A DNA stretch of 64,000 nucleotides from Enterocloster bolteae (GTDB taxonomy: Bacteria > Bacillota > Clostridia > Lachnospirales > Lachnospiraceae): NCBI RefSeq assembly GCF_002234575.2, contig NZ_CP022464.2, positions 434,001 to 498,000 on the forward strand. The letters are read 5' to 3'. Below are positions 44,217-53,447 of the stretch, one piece after another (within the stretch, counting starts at the first letter, position 1; every line of letters begins with the position of its first letter). A model generated the notes under the pieces. It was not told the origin of the DNA and searched no databases. It saw nothing but the letters and a program-made list of their open reading frames with translations. The position numbers and the translations under genes were made by a program.

Positions 44217-45299
44217 ATGAGGAAAAAAGGTTTATGTATGGCAGCAACATTATTGGCAGCAGCAATATTTTGTTCAGGATGTTCGACTGATACATCCCCA
44301 TCCGGTAATACAACAGTAGGGCAACAGAGTAGTGCTGCCCAGACCGGGGAAACTGTAAAGAAAGAAACGGACACCAGTAGCGAAAAAGAGGCACCTGCCC
44401 AGGATGGTGGGAACAAAATAGTAAATGTTTCTGATTATCTGATTGGGTATTCACAGTTGGCTAATACAGGAACATACCGGATAGCTGAGACCAATAGTAT
44501 GAAGGATGAGGCTGAAAAGAGAGGTTTCAAATTGATTGTCACGGATGCTCAGGACAATACAGCCAAACAGGTATCTGACGTGGAAGATCTGATTGCCCAG
44601 AATATTGATTTGCTTATACTGTCTCCCAGGGAATTTGAGGGACTGGAAACGGCACTTCAGACAGCGAAAGAGAATTCTGTCCCTGTTATACTGGTAGACA
44701 GGCTTGCTAAAGGGGAGGCGGGTGTGGACTATGTCACGTATATTGCCACTGATTTTGTTTGGGAAGGACAGGCGGCAGGAGAATGGCTTAAGGATAAGAC
44801 TGGAGGAACCTGCAATATCATCGAGCTTACTGGAACAGTGGGATCCTCTTCTGCCCAGGACAGGGCTACAGGGTTCGCTGGTGTTGTGGACCAGAATGAG
44901 GGGATGAAGATTATTGCATCCCAGACAGGAAACTTTGAACGGTCTGAAGGACAGAAGGTAATGGAGAATTTACTTCAGGCCCATGGGGGCGAGGTGGATG
45001 CAGTGTTCTGCCATAATGACCAAATGGCTTTGGGAGCAGTTCAGGCTATAAAAGCAGCTGGTTATAAACCCAATGAGGATATTCTGGTAATAGGAATAGA
45101 TGGGGAAATGGATTCATTTAAATCTGTTATAGCCGGAGAAATGTCGGCAACTGTTGTCAGCAGCCCTATGTATGGGCCGATTACCTTTGATACAGTAGAA
45201 AAGATCCTTGCAGGACAGGAGGTCCCGGAACAGACTATCATGGAGGGCGTGGTGGTAGATGCAGGAAATGCACAGGAAAATATGGAACTGGCATACTAA
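44217..45299 (+). CDS. Sugar ABC transporter substrate-binding lipoprotein, YtfQ-like
   Basis: Binds a sugar outside the cell, 360 residues. Lipobox FCSGC follows a short signal. The type 1 periplasmic-binding fold starts YLIGYSQLANTGTYRIAETNSMKDEAEKRG, which closely resembles YtfQ, the galactofuranose-binding protein of E. coli. Other hallmarks are LIVTDAQDN, PVILVDR and HNDQMALGAVQAIKAAG. ATG 44217 has GAAGGAGG upstream. Substrate is an inference: a furanose or related sugar. Confidence 0.85.
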   Translation: MRKKGLCMAATLLAAAIFCSGCSTDTSPSGNTTVGQQSSAAQTGETVKKETDTSSEKEAPAQDGGNKIVNVSDYLIGYSQLANTGTYRIAETNSMKDEAEKRGFKLIVTDAQDNTAKQVSDVEDLIAQNIDLLILSPREFEGLETALQTAKENSVPVILVDRLAKGEAGVDYVTYIATDFVWEGQAAGEWLKDKTGGTCNIIELTGTVGSSSAQDRATGFAGVVDQNEGMKIIASQTGNFERSEGQKVMENLLQAHGGEVDAVFCHNDQMALGAVQAIKAAGYKPNEDILVIGIDGEMDSFKSVIAGEMSATVVSSPMYGPITFDTVEKILAGQEVPEQTIMEGVVVDAGNAQENMELAY

Positions 45300-45327
45300 A
45301 TAGAATTGTATGGATGAAGGAGCGGCC

Positions 45328-46863
45328 ATGGAGAATCAGTATTTATTAGAGATGCAAAACATTTCAAAAGGATTCCCGGGTGTCCAGGCAATCAAACAGG
45401 TGGACTTTAAGGTTGGATATGGAGAAGTTCATGGATTGATGGGAGAAAATGGGGCTGGAAAATCTACCTTGATGAAGATTTTGAATGGCCTCTACAGCAG
45501 TGACAGTGGCAGAGTCCTGTTTGATGGAAAGGAAATACACCCCCAGTCCTCCCTGGAAGCTCAGAAACTGGGAATTAGTACCATCTATCAGGAGCTGAAC
45601 CTTATACCGGAATTGAGTATATGTGAAAATATATATATTGGCAGAGAACCTATGGGAAAATGGGGAATAGACTGGAAGAAAATTGAGAATAATGCCAGGG
45701 AACTTTTGGCAGGTATTGGCCTGGATTATGATGTAAAGCAGCCTCTTAGCCTACAGGGGGCTGCCGTGGCACAGATGGTAGCTATTGCAAGAGCGCTTGC
45801 CATTCAGTCAAAGCTGGTAGTGATGGATGAACCTACTTCTTCTCTGGATAATCAGGAGGTTAAGATTTTGTTTCAGGTCATCCGAAGACTTAAGAGCCAG
45901 GGAGTGTCTATTATTTTCATATCACACCGCTTAAATGAAGTTTATGAAATTTGTGATAGGGTTACGATTCTGAAGGACGGTGTGTGTGAAGGCGAATATG
46001 GCATTAATGAACTGGATGAGATATCCCTTGTTTCCAAAATGATTGGGCAAAAGGTGGAGAATAGTGAAGCGCGGCTGCAGAATGACGATTTTCATAGTAC
46101 TAGCCAGCCTCTCTGCGAAATGGAAAAAATTACTAATAGAAAGTTGAGAGAGGTTTCGTTTAAAATGTATCCAGGAGAAGTGTTAGGATTTGCAGGGCTG
46201 CTTGGTTCCGGCAGGACAGAGCTTATTAAGGTATTGTTTGGGGAAGATACTGATTACAAGGGGAATATTGTCATTAATAAAAGGAAGGTCAGGTTTAAAA
46301 TGCCGTCAGATGCTATCAGACAGGGAATGGCACTTTGTCCGGAAGACCGCAGAACCGAAGGAATCATACCAAACCTGTCAGTACGTGAGAATATTTCCAT
46401 CGTTCTTCTTCCAAAGCTGACTAAAATGGGGATCATATCAAAAAATTCCCAGGAGAAAGTGGTGAAAGAGTTCATTGAGAAACTAGGTATCAAAACGCCC
46501 GATATGGAACAGAAAGTTAAAAACTTAAGCGGCGGTAACCAGCAAAAAGTATTGTTGGCAAGATGGCTCTGCACATCTCCCAGGCTGGTAATTATGGATG
46601 AGCCTACCAGAGGAATCGATGTGGGGGCAAAAGCGGAAATCGAAAAGATTGTGCGGGATTTGGCAAAGCAGGGAATGAGCGTAATCATGATTTCTTCGGA
46701 AATCAGCGAGGTGGTAAGAAACAGCAACAGGGTAATGGTAATGAGGGATGGGCATAAATTGGGCGAACTTACTGGTGGGGAAATCAACCAGGAAGAAATC
46801 ATGAAGAGGATAGCTGACAATAGAGTATTCAGCAAGTGCGGAAAAGAGGCGCAATATGAGTAA
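45328..46863 (+). CDS. Sugar ABC transporter ATP-binding protein, two-domain (YtfR/RbsA type)
   Basis: A 511-residue ATPase with two ABC domains. The first has Walker A GLMGENGAGKST and signature LQGAAVAQMVAIAR. The second has the degenerate loop GLLGSGRTE and LSGGNQQKVLLAR, the arrangement of RbsA, MglA and YtfR. ATG 45328 is chosen because AAGGAG lies 5 bases upstream. It overlaps the next permease by 8 bases. Confidence 0.92.
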   Translation: MENQYLLEMQNISKGFPGVQAIKQVDFKVGYGEVHGLMGENGAGKSTLMKILNGLYSSDSGRVLFDGKEIHPQSSLEAQKLGISTIYQELNLIPELSICENIYIGREPMGKWGIDWKKIENNARELLAGIGLDYDVKQPLSLQGAAVAQMVAIARALAIQSKLVVMDEPTSSLDNQEVKILFQVIRRLKSQGVSIIFISHRLNEVYEICDRVTILKDGVCEGEYGINELDEISLVSKMIGQKVENSEARLQNDDFHSTSQPLCEMEKITNRKLREVSFKMYPGEVLGFAGLLGSGRTELIKVLFGEDTDYKGNIVINKRKVRFKMPSDAIRQGMALCPEDRRTEGIIPNLSVRENISIVLLPKLTKMGIISKNSQEKVVKEFIEKLGIKTPDMEQKVKNLSGGNQQKVLLARWLCTSPRLVIMDEPTRGIDVGAKAEIEKIVRDLAKQGMSVIMISSEISEVVRNSNRVMVMRDGHKLGELTGGEINQEEIMKRIADNRVFSKCGKEAQYE

Positions 46864-47836
46864 ATTGTTAAAAAAGTACGGAGTATACCTGGCTCTCTTT
46901 GCGATGGTAGCGTTTAACAGCCTGGTTACCAGGAACTTCTTCAGCCTAAATACCTGCTGGAATATCATGATTCAGAGCACAACTGTGATGTTTGTTTCTC
47001 TTGGAATGACAGCTGCCATAGCTTCAGGAGGAATTGATATATCTATCGGTCCAGTCATGGCTCTAAGCGCTATTGTGTTTGCCAGACTGTTAGATATTTC
47101 GGTAATGGGTGCTTTTATATGTGCGCTGGCGTTAGCTCTTCTTTGCGGAGCAATGAATGGGTTTATCATTGCCAGATTTTCCATCCAGCCAATGATTGTT
47201 ACTCTGGGAATGATGAATATGGTCCGGGGATTTGCTGAGCTGGTCAATGATGGAAGGACATATTCCTTTTCTCATCCTGTCATATCAAATCTTGGGTTTT
47301 ATAAGGTGCTTGGTGTGGTACCAATCCAGGTTCTGTTCATTATTATTGCAGTTGGAGCTATGTACATATTAATCAAGCGGACACGTTTTGGCGCTTATGT
47401 AGAAACTATAGGTGACAATCCAAAGGCGGCCAGGCTTTCTGGAATAAGGATTTCGGGTATGATGGTACTTATTTACATGCTCAGCGGTTTTCTTGCGGGA
47501 GCAGCGGGTTTAGTAGAGGCGCTACGCATGTCTGCGGCAGATCCCATTAATTTCGGGCTTCAGATAGAAGTAGATGCTATTGCTTCTACTGCAATCGGCG
47601 GCACTAATATGGCAGGAGGAAAGGCTAACCTGGCGGGAACCGTGGCCGGTGTGTTTATCATGCAGCTCATAACGGTTATGGTGAATATGAATAATGTTCC
47701 GTATTCCTATTCTCTGGTTATCAAGACATTGGTTGTCATTATTGCGGTTTGTGCTCAGAACGGAAAGTTTACGAGATTGGTGAGATTCAGGAAGAGGATG
47801 GAGGTGAATGCATGGGCGATTCAAAAAAATATATAG
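46856..47836 (+). CDS. Sugar ABC transporter permease 1 (RbsC family, YtfT-like)
   Basis: A 326-residue membrane protein with about eight to nine hydrophobic segments. Family motifs are MTAAIASGGIDISIGPVMALSA, ARFSIQPMIVTLGMMNMVRG, and AIGGTNMAGGKANLAGTVAGVF near the C-terminus. It overlaps both neighbours. Two permeases in tandem suggest a heterodimer, as in YtfT-YjfF. Confidence 0.9.
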   Translation: MSKLLKKYGVYLALFAMVAFNSLVTRNFFSLNTCWNIMIQSTTVMFVSLGMTAAIASGGIDISIGPVMALSAIVFARLLDISVMGAFICALALALLCGAMNGFIIARFSIQPMIVTLGMMNMVRGFAELVNDGRTYSFSHPVISNLGFYKVLGVVPIQVLFIIIAVGAMYILIKRTRFGAYVETIGDNPKAARLSGIRISGMMVLIYMLSGFLAGAAGLVEALRMSAADPINFGLQIEVDAIASTAIGGTNMAGGKANLAGTVAGVFIMQLITVMVNMNNVPYSYSLVIKTLVVIIAVCAQNGKFTRLVRFRKRMEVNAWAIQKNI

Positions 47837-48789
47837 TCTGGATACAAGAAAAGAGTGCAGTTGTTGTATTTTTGTTTCTGTTTCTGATATCAGCCCTGCG
47901 GTATAAACAATTCTTTACTCCTATCAACCTGATAAATCTATTCAGACAGTCCAGCATTATAGGTGTCATTGCTGTGGGAATGACGTTTGTTATCATAACA
48001 GGATGCATCGATTTATCGGTAGGTGCCATTGTAGCGGTGTGTGGTATCCTGGCAGCACGAATGTGTACAGTGAACATTGTAGCTGCAATCCTGGTACCTT
48101 TGTGTGTGGGAGCGCTTATTGGAATTATTAATGGAACCTTTGTTACCAAGCTGGAGGTGCCGCCCTGGATTACATCTCTGTCAATGATGATGTGCCTCAG
48201 AGGGATAGCCTATATCATGACCAATGAAAGTTCTGTAAATGTGGAGAAGGTTTCCCCGGCATTTCAGATGATTGGAAGGGGAAAGATATTAGGCCTGCCG
48301 GTTCCGGGCATCCTTTTTCTTCTCTTTGTGGTGATTGGGACCTACGGCCTTAAATATACAAGATTTGGCAGGAGCGTATATGCCACAGGAGGAAACCGGG
48401 AGGGAGCCAGGATGATGGGGATACGGATTGACAAGACAATCATCTTATCTTATATGTTGTGCGGCATTGGCGCAGCCATGTCGGGTCTGATTCTTGCCTC
48501 CAGGCTGGGAGCGGCCCAATCAACTGCGGGAGAGCTTTATGAGATGCAGGTTATTGCAGCAGTGGTCTTGGGCGGTACGCTTCTGACCGGTGGGGTAGGC
48601 CATATGCCAGGAACTCTGTTCGGCGTATTTACTATGAGCATGATAACGAATATTTTTAATATGCAGGGAAATATCAGCACCTGGTGGCAGAATGTAATCA
48701 TGGGATTTATGATTCTGGCTATTGTCATTATGCAGTCTGGTCTGGAACAGATAAAAATGAAAAAGAGTGAGGAGGAAGCCATATGTTGA
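47812..48789 (+). CDS. Sugar ABC transporter permease 2 (RbsC family, YjfF-like)
   Basis: A 325-residue RbsC-type permease: VGMTFVIITGCIDLSVGAIVAV, KLEVPPWITSLSMMMCLRGIAY, and VVLGGTLLTGGVGHMPGTLFGV. ATG 47812 has GGAGGTG in front and lies within the last 25 bases of permease 1. The 3' end overlaps the glycosidase-like gene by 7 bases. Confidence 0.9.
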   Translation: MGDSKKYIVWIQEKSAVVVFLFLFLISALRYKQFFTPINLINLFRQSSIIGVIAVGMTFVIITGCIDLSVGAIVAVCGILAARMCTVNIVAAILVPLCVGALIGIINGTFVTKLEVPPWITSLSMMMCLRGIAYIMTNESSVNVEKVSPAFQMIGRGKILGLPVPGILFLLFVVIGTYGLKYTRFGRSVYATGGNREGARMMGIRIDKTIILSYMLCGIGAAMSGLILASRLGAAQSTAGELYEMQVIAAVVLGGTLLTGGVGHMPGTLFGVFTMSMITNIFNMQGNISTWWQNVIMGFMILAIVIMQSGLEQIKMKKSEEEAIC

Positions 48790-49760
48790 ATTATGATCCA
48801 TGTACCATTGGATGTCAGGCTGGTTGGAGGAAGTATGAACATAATCCTGTTCTTGGGGATAGTGGGGATTTCTGTTTTGACAATCATGTATTGAAGGTAG
48901 GAGACAAGCTGAGGATGTATTTTTCCTGGAGAACACATTACAGCATAGCATACACTGAAAGCGAGGACGGGCTTCATTGGGGGGAACGTCATGTGGTGTT
49001 AAGTCCCAGACAGGATATTTCCTGGGAGGAGGATTTGAACAGGCCCGCCATTGACTACAGAAATGGGGTGTTTCATATGTGGTATTCCAGCCAGACAACC
49101 GGAGGCTTTAATAAGAGAAAATGGGTAGACTCATATATGGAAGCATCAAAGGAGGATAAAGGAGGATCCGTTATAGGATATGCCTGGAGCCGTGATGGGA
49201 TTTTCTGGGAGAGACTAGAAGAACCGGTAGTGGTTCCGGATTGTACATGGGAAAAACGTTCTCTGATGTGCCCGACTATTTTGTGGGACCAGAAGAAGGA
49301 AATATATAAGCTGTGGTATTGTGGAGGCGGGTGGTTTGAACCTGATGCTATTGGCTATGCTGAAAGCAAGGACGGGATTGTATGGGAAAAATGTGGAAAG
49401 AACCCGGTATTTACACCGGATAAGAAGAACCTTTGGGAAAGGGCCCATGTGGCTGGCTGTCAGGTGATACAAATGGATGGCTGGTATTATATGTTTTATA
49501 TCGGTTATGAAGATTTGTTTAAAGCCAGAATCTGTCTGGCCAGGTCAAAGGACGGTGTAAGCGGATGGGAACGTCATCCCATGAACCCTATTATCTCAGC
49601 CGGACTTCCAGGCGCATGGGATTGTGAGTCCATCTATAAGCCGTTCCTATATTTCGATGAAGACCAGGACAGATGGCTGATGTACTTCAATGCCAGGACG
49701 GGAACAACTGAGCGTATAGGTATTGCAATCCACAACGGACGGGATTTCTGGAATGGTTGA
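48783..49760 (+). CDS. Five-bladed beta-propeller glycoside hydrolase-like protein
   Basis: A 325-residue protein without a signal peptide, so probably cytoplasmic. It has repeated propeller units with SxDGxxW-type motifs: SEDGLHW, SRDGIFW, SKDGIVW and SKDGVSGW, at about residues 60, 141, 196 and 254. Acidic residues near strand starts (DNHVLKVGDKLRMYF, NRPAIDYRNGVFHMWY, DCESIYKPFLYF) are consistent with the GH43/GH32/GH117-like five-bladed fold. Family and substrate are not fixed by eye. Its location after a YtfQ-type transporter suggests it acts on the imported oligosaccharide or furanoside. Confidence 0.68.
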   Translation: MLNYDPCTIGCQAGWRKYEHNPVLGDSGDFCFDNHVLKVGDKLRMYFSWRTHYSIAYTESEDGLHWGERHVVLSPRQDISWEEDLNRPAIDYRNGVFHMWYSSQTTGGFNKRKWVDSYMEASKEDKGGSVIGYAWSRDGIFWERLEEPVVVPDCTWEKRSLMCPTILWDQKKEIYKLWYCGGGWFEPDAIGYAESKDGIVWEKCGKNPVFTPDKKNLWERAHVAGCQVIQMDGWYYMFYIGYEDLFKARICLARSKDGVSGWERHPMNPIISAGLPGAWDCESIYKPFLYFDEDQDRWLMYFNARTGTTERIGIAIHNGRDFWNG

Positions 49761-49797
49761 TAGACGTGTGGTTACTTAAATAAATTCAATGAAAGGC

Positions 49798-49851
49798 AGC
49801 AGGTTCAAGAGAACACCCCAGGCTAATCCTGGAGCGTTCTCTATACCTGCT
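49798..49851 (+). other. Three-tier hairpin before the sensor kinase gene
   Basis: Nested inverted repeats: AGCAGGT/ACCTGCT outside, AGAGAAC/GTTCTCT in the middle, CCAGG/CCTGG inside, with a 5-base loop. No T-run follows; the kinase ribosome site (AAAGGG) starts 2 bases later. It could be an attenuator, a processing site that lets the transporter be made in excess of the kinase, or a ribosome-site blocker. Confidence 0.6.
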
Positions 49852-49862
49852 TAAAGGGATTT

Positions 49863-51617
49863 ATGAAAAAAATATACGCTCATATGATGAATTACAGGCT
49901 TCATACCAGGTTGATGATATACTTTTCCACTATGGTAATCGTGTCTATGCTTTTGGTGGCCAGTATATCCTACATTGCATCCTATCGGATTGTGGAGGAA
50001 CTGGCATACTCCTTCAGTAATCAGTCGGCACAGTCTGTGGCGGATAACCTGAATGATATTTTTAATGAAGCGGAAAACCTAGCAGGTCTTGTGGAGAATA
50101 ATTCAATTTTTCAGAACATACTGAATGCAGAGATGCCACAGGATATAAAGGAGAGATATGCAGCAGAGCTGAAATATGATTTTGAATTGTACCAACTGGC
50201 AGGATATACAATCAATGAATTCGGTGGTTTATATGTACTGGGAGATAATGGTTTTAACTTTAAGTCTCATAATGTTGCATTCCAGGAAAAGGATTTTAGG
50301 CAGGAAGAGTGGTACCGGCGCATCCACCAAGCAGATGGAGTCGTGTGGGTTGGACCCCAGGTCTATTCCAGGACCGTTAAATCCATTGACCGCTCCTATG
50401 CAGCTATGGGGTGTCCGGTGATAAATAAGGCTAATGGCAGCAGAATAGGTGTGGTATTGGTTGAGATAGAGGCAGATACAATTGAATATATTATCCAGGA
50501 ATTCGGTAATATAGAAAACGGGGTCATTCAGGTCCTGGATGGGGATAATACAATTCTGTTTAAGAAAAACAACACTGGAAATGGTGTCAAAGAAGCAAAA
50601 AGCCAAAAGGACAGGAACAAGAACCATTCAGTTTTTTATTATGCTGAAACAATGGATAATGGATGGACTGTGGAGTCCTATATCCCTAAAGCTATTCTGC
50701 TTGGAAAGATTATCAATCTGGGAGTCTGGCTTGGTATGGTCATATTTTTGATGATACTGTTGGCGGTTAAGGTCACCAGTGTCATTTCTGGCACAGTCAC
50801 AAACCCCATCAACAAATTAATTGACCTCATGGAACAGGCGGAGCAAAAGGAATTTGCAGTACAAATGCATGTAAAATATAAGGATGAGCTGGCGGTGTTG
50901 GGAAATAAGTTTAATAATATGATGGATTTTACCAGGCATTTGATTGTAGTCAATAATAAGGAGCAGGAAAACCTGAGAGAAGCAGAATTAAAGACACTTC
51001 AAATGCAGATCAATCCCCATTTTCTGTATAATACGCTTGAAACTGTGATTTGGCTGATACGTTCCAATGAAAATGAGAAGGCAATTAGTGTGATTACATC
51101 TCTTTCAAAATTTTTCCGCATCGGGCTCAGTAGGGGGAGGAATATCATAACACTGCGGGAGGAACTGGAACACGTTAAGGAATATGTTAAGATTCAAAAT
51201 ACCAGATACAGGGATAAAATTGATTTTTCCATCCATATAGATGAAGACTCCATGCTGGACTATCCCATACCCAAGCTGACCCTTCAGCCATTGGTGGAAA
51301 ATGCCATTTATCACGGCATTCAGGAAAAACCGGAAGGCGGGGCCATTTCAATTGAGATTGTTCATGAAACAGGAGATAGAATCAGAATATCTGTCATTGA
51401 TGATGGAATTGGAATGACTCCGGCCCAGTTGGAACGGCTACAGGAGGGATTAAAGGAAATGGCAGTGTCAGGATTTGGTATGTATAATACGAATCAAAGG
51501 CTGCGTAATTATTTTGGAAGGGAATCAGCTTTACGGATTGAGAGTCAATTTGGGGAGGGTACCAATGTATCATTTAGCATCAATGGCAACAAGAGAGGGG
51601 AGAAGGCATATGATTAA
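49863..51617 (+). CDS. Sensor histidine kinase, YesM/LytS type
   Basis: A 584-residue sensor kinase. Two membrane helices lie at about residues 18-40 and 285-308, with an extracellular sensing domain (about 245 residues) between them. HAMP follows, then a histidine-kinase core with the phosphorylated His in QINPHFLYNTLE (about residue 386), QPLVENAIYHG (N box) and DDGIGM (G box). It pairs with the AraC-type regulator that overlaps its 3' end by 8 bases. Location suggests it controls the sugar operon upstream. Confidence 0.92.
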   Translation: MKKIYAHMMNYRLHTRLMIYFSTMVIVSMLLVASISYIASYRIVEELAYSFSNQSAQSVADNLNDIFNEAENLAGLVENNSIFQNILNAEMPQDIKERYAAELKYDFELYQLAGYTINEFGGLYVLGDNGFNFKSHNVAFQEKDFRQEEWYRRIHQADGVVWVGPQVYSRTVKSIDRSYAAMGCPVINKANGSRIGVVLVEIEADTIEYIIQEFGNIENGVIQVLDGDNTILFKKNNTGNGVKEAKSQKDRNKNHSVFYYAETMDNGWTVESYIPKAILLGKIINLGVWLGMVIFLMILLAVKVTSVISGTVTNPINKLIDLMEQAEQKEFAVQMHVKYKDELAVLGNKFNNMMDFTRHLIVVNNKEQENLREAELKTLQMQINPHFLYNTLETVIWLIRSNENEKAISVITSLSKFFRIGLSRGRNIITLREELEHVKEYVKIQNTRYRDKIDFSIHIDEDSMLDYPIPKLTLQPLVENAIYHGIQEKPEGGAISIEIVHETGDRIRISVIDDGIGMTPAQLERLQEGLKEMAVSGFGMYNTNQRLRNYFGRESALRIESQFGEGTNVSFSINGNKRGEKAYD

Positions 51618-53163
51618 AACTATTCTTGTGGATGATGAGGATATCATTAGGGAGGGACTGTCGAATTTTATAGATTGGCCTGCCTTGGGCTTGGAATTGG
51701 TGGGGCAGGCATCCAATGGGAGGGAGGCTGTGGAGCTGGTTAAAATAATGGCTCCGGAAGTGATTGTAACAGATGTTAAGATGCCCATGATGAGTGGAAT
51801 TGAACTCCTCGCTCTGGCAAAAGACCAGAAGCCGGACTGTGTGGTCATCATGATTAGCAGCTATGACGAGTTTGAATATGCCCAGCAGTCCCTTAATCTG
51901 GGAGCCTTTGCGTATCTTCTGAAACCTATTGATACGGATAAACTGATTCAACTGCTGAAAGAGGCTGTTTTAAAAATACAGAAGGCCAGATCAGGTGAAA
52001 AAATATTGAATACATACAGGGATGTGTTGGAGCAGACCCAGAGAAAAATACTGGACAATAAGATTAAGCTGATGGCACTTGGGGGAAAAGTGGATACTCT
52101 GAATGAAGCTGAGACGCAGTACCTGGGGCAATTCACAAAATTCTGCGTAGCTTCAGTAAATACAGAGAGTCCCAGGTACCACGAAGAATCATTCATGGAG
52201 GAGATGGGAATTCACCTGGAAGAGTGGAAGAACGGGCATGGAGTTGCAGCAGACATAAAACAGTTCCAGAACCAGGATAGGATGACAGTGTTCTGTATCA
52301 TGGAGAAAGGGGATATGACAATCCAATTTCGTAAACTGCTGACTATTTACTCCCGATATTATATAAAAGCCGTACTGGGGATAAGTGATATTGTAGAATC
52401 TGTCAGGGAGCTGTCGGCTGCTTACCGCCAGAGCCTGGAAGCGGTCGAATACCGTTTTTTTACGGACAGAAGTCTGATCTGTTACAGTACTGTGAGGGAG
52501 GAAATACAGTCATCCTTTAAGGATATGCCTGATTGGAACCGGTATCTGGAAAAGAGTATGAAGCATGGAGGGGAGTGTGAAATTAAGACATTTACCGATG
52601 ATTTTTTGTCATATGTTTATCAGGCAAAGCCATCTCCGGTCATTATACGCACTGCTGTTTCTGCTATTCTACTGGAGACAATTCGTACGCTGAGAACAGC
52701 AGGAGGTAAACCGGAGGATTTATTTCTGTCAGTATCAGATACCATTACAGCTGTTTTGAATGAAAGCAATCCTGCACTTATGGCAAGAAAGCTTCGGGAG
52801 ATATTATTGAGTGCGTCTGTCTATATTTCCAGGCTGGAGAAATTAAGGCCCAATTCAGTGGTACAGAAGGCCAGGAAGTATATAGAAGAAAATTATTGGA
52901 ATCCTGATTTGAGGCTGGATGATGTGGCTGGATATGTTTATATTAACGCCAGCTATTTCAGTTCTGTTTTCAGTAAGGAAATGGGAATATCCTTTGGGGA
53001 TTATCTTACAAAAGTCCGTATTGAGAAAGCGATGGACTTGCTGAAAAATACGCATATGAAAATATATGAGATTGCTGATCTGGTGGGATACCAAAATCCA
53101 TCCTGGTTCAATGTGGCATTTAAACGGTATACGGGACAGAAGCCAGGGGACTTTAGAAAATAA
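51610..53163 (+). CDS. AraC-type response regulator, YesN type
   Basis: A 517-residue regulator with an N-terminal receiver domain (phosphorylated Asp about D55 in VIVTDVKMPMMSG, acidic DDED at the start), a central helical region of about 250 residues, and a C-terminal AraC helix-turn-helix pair ending KRYTGQKPGDFRK. ATG 51610 is chosen because GAGGGGAG lies upstream; the longer frame from 51475 is a shadow of the kinase gene. Likely activator of the transport genes before it. Confidence 0.93.
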   Translation: MIKTILVDDEDIIREGLSNFIDWPALGLELVGQASNGREAVELVKIMAPEVIVTDVKMPMMSGIELLALAKDQKPDCVVIMISSYDEFEYAQQSLNLGAFAYLLKPIDTDKLIQLLKEAVLKIQKARSGEKILNTYRDVLEQTQRKILDNKIKLMALGGKVDTLNEAETQYLGQFTKFCVASVNTESPRYHEESFMEEMGIHLEEWKNGHGVAADIKQFQNQDRMTVFCIMEKGDMTIQFRKLLTIYSRYYIKAVLGISDIVESVRELSAAYRQSLEAVEYRFFTDRSLICYSTVREEIQSSFKDMPDWNRYLEKSMKHGGECEIKTFTDDFLSYVYQAKPSPVIIRTAVSAILLETIRTLRTAGGKPEDLFLSVSDTITAVLNESNPALMARKLREILLSASVYISRLEKLRPNSVVQKARKYIEENYWNPDLRLDDVAGYVYINASYFSSVFSKEMGISFGDYLTKVRIEKAMDLLKNTHMKIYEIADLVGYQNPSWFNVAFKRYTGQKPGDFRK

Positions 53164-53200
53164 ATATTACATGCTATTAACGGAATGATTCTGATAAGGA

Positions 53201-53208
53201 CAAGCCGG
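53201..53208 (+). repeat. Target-site duplication, left copy
   Basis: CAAGCCGG just before the left inverted repeat of the IS element, identical to 54693-54700. Confidence 0.85.
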
Positions 53209-53232
53209 GAGTGTGTGAAGAAATCTCTGTAA
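53209..53232 (+). repeat. IS256-family left inverted repeat (IRL)
   Basis: Begins GAGTGTGTGAAG and ends TCTGTAA. 18 of 24 bases match the right repeat read on the minus strand. Confidence 0.8.
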
Positions 53233-53447
53233 AAGCAGCTCTTCTATGATAATGGCAGGGCTGAAAGCTTCTCTATGAGCGTTCAGCCCTTGGTTTATAT
53301 ATACCGCACAATACTGCATATGTCAAGACTAGGCGGATTCCCGCCTGGTTTGAACGGTCCTGGATTCTCTTACATCGGCAGTCGGCCCTCATACATGAGG
53401 CTCAGTTCTCCATATACCTGGCCCCAGTTCCGGATTGGCATCGTCCA

